From: an uncultured Collinsella sp.
Lineage (GTDB): Bacteria; Actinomycetota; Coriobacteriia; Coriobacteriales; Coriobacteriaceae
Reading direction: 5' to 3'
DNA: 5,312 nt
Assembly (NCBI GenBank): GCA_900547835.1
Contig: URIJ01000145.1
Location: forward strand, 1-5,312
A program made the position numbers and the translations under genes. The notes under the pieces are model-generated. The model saw only the letters and a list, made by a program, of their open reading frames with translations. It was not told the origin of the DNA and searched no databases. Of this stretch, positions 5,307 to 5,312 are shown in pieces (within the stretch, counting starts at the first letter, position 1; every line of letters begins with the position of its first letter).

Positions 5307-5312
5307 ATTCCC

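Noticed and set aside
5160..5312. T-box or other riboswitch leader for the downstream gene
   Set aside because: The terminator is followed by its own plausible promoter, and I saw no T-box consensus or conserved stem set in the short region upstream.
1..5312. CRISPR array, transposon, phage or tRNA/rRNA genes
   Set aside because: No regularly spaced direct repeats, transposase or integrase motifs, terminal inverted repeats or tRNA-like cloverleaf were seen on either strand.

Overview
The window is an ordinary-looking, fairly GC-rich, densely packed bacterial chromosome segment. An actinobacterial origin, most likely the class Coriobacteriia (Collinsella or a relative), is my inference. It rests on base composition, on the form of RarA (an N-terminal MDDLF...PLAVRMRP leader) and on the gene set. 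No database search was possible.

Layout: (i) 2-205 is the C-terminal end of an HD-type dNTP triphosphohydrolase-like gene. (ii) 266-1615 is rarA (mgsA), an AAA+ replication-recombination ATPase, preceded by a -10-like box. (iii) After a 100-base gap holding an imperfect inverted repeat, four genes run tightly on the + strand. They encode a DUF948-type membrane-anchored coiled-coil protein (1716-2303), a small RsbW/SpoIIAB-like protein (2296-2673), a SigB/SigF/SigG-family sigma factor (2675-3466) and an AI-2E family membrane protein (3463-4875). The junctions are an 8-base overlap, a 1-base gap and a 4-base overlap, so this is very probably one translationally coupled operon. (iv) A small, AT-richer gene for a two-helix membrane protein lies convergently on the - strand (4882-5121), six bases from the end of the operon, with its own -10 box. 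(v) 5214-5243 is a strong + strand intrinsic terminator. It is followed by a promoter and a leader with a GAGGAG ribosome binding site for a + strand gene that begins just outside the window.

How the genes may work together: an RsbW-like protein encoded immediately before a SigB/F-type sigma factor is the classical anti-sigma/sigma arrangement of stress-response loci such as rsbW-sigB of Bacillus. Here no RsbV-like anti-anti-sigma gene is visible. The RsbW-like protein seems to have lost the N-box asparagine and the glycine-rich ATP-binding motif. The two flanking membrane proteins could be outputs or sensors of the same switch. DUF948 includes Bacillus YtxG, a general stress protein. The most interesting points are this degenerate, partner-less switch and the small gene that the operon's read-through transcript would cover in antisense.
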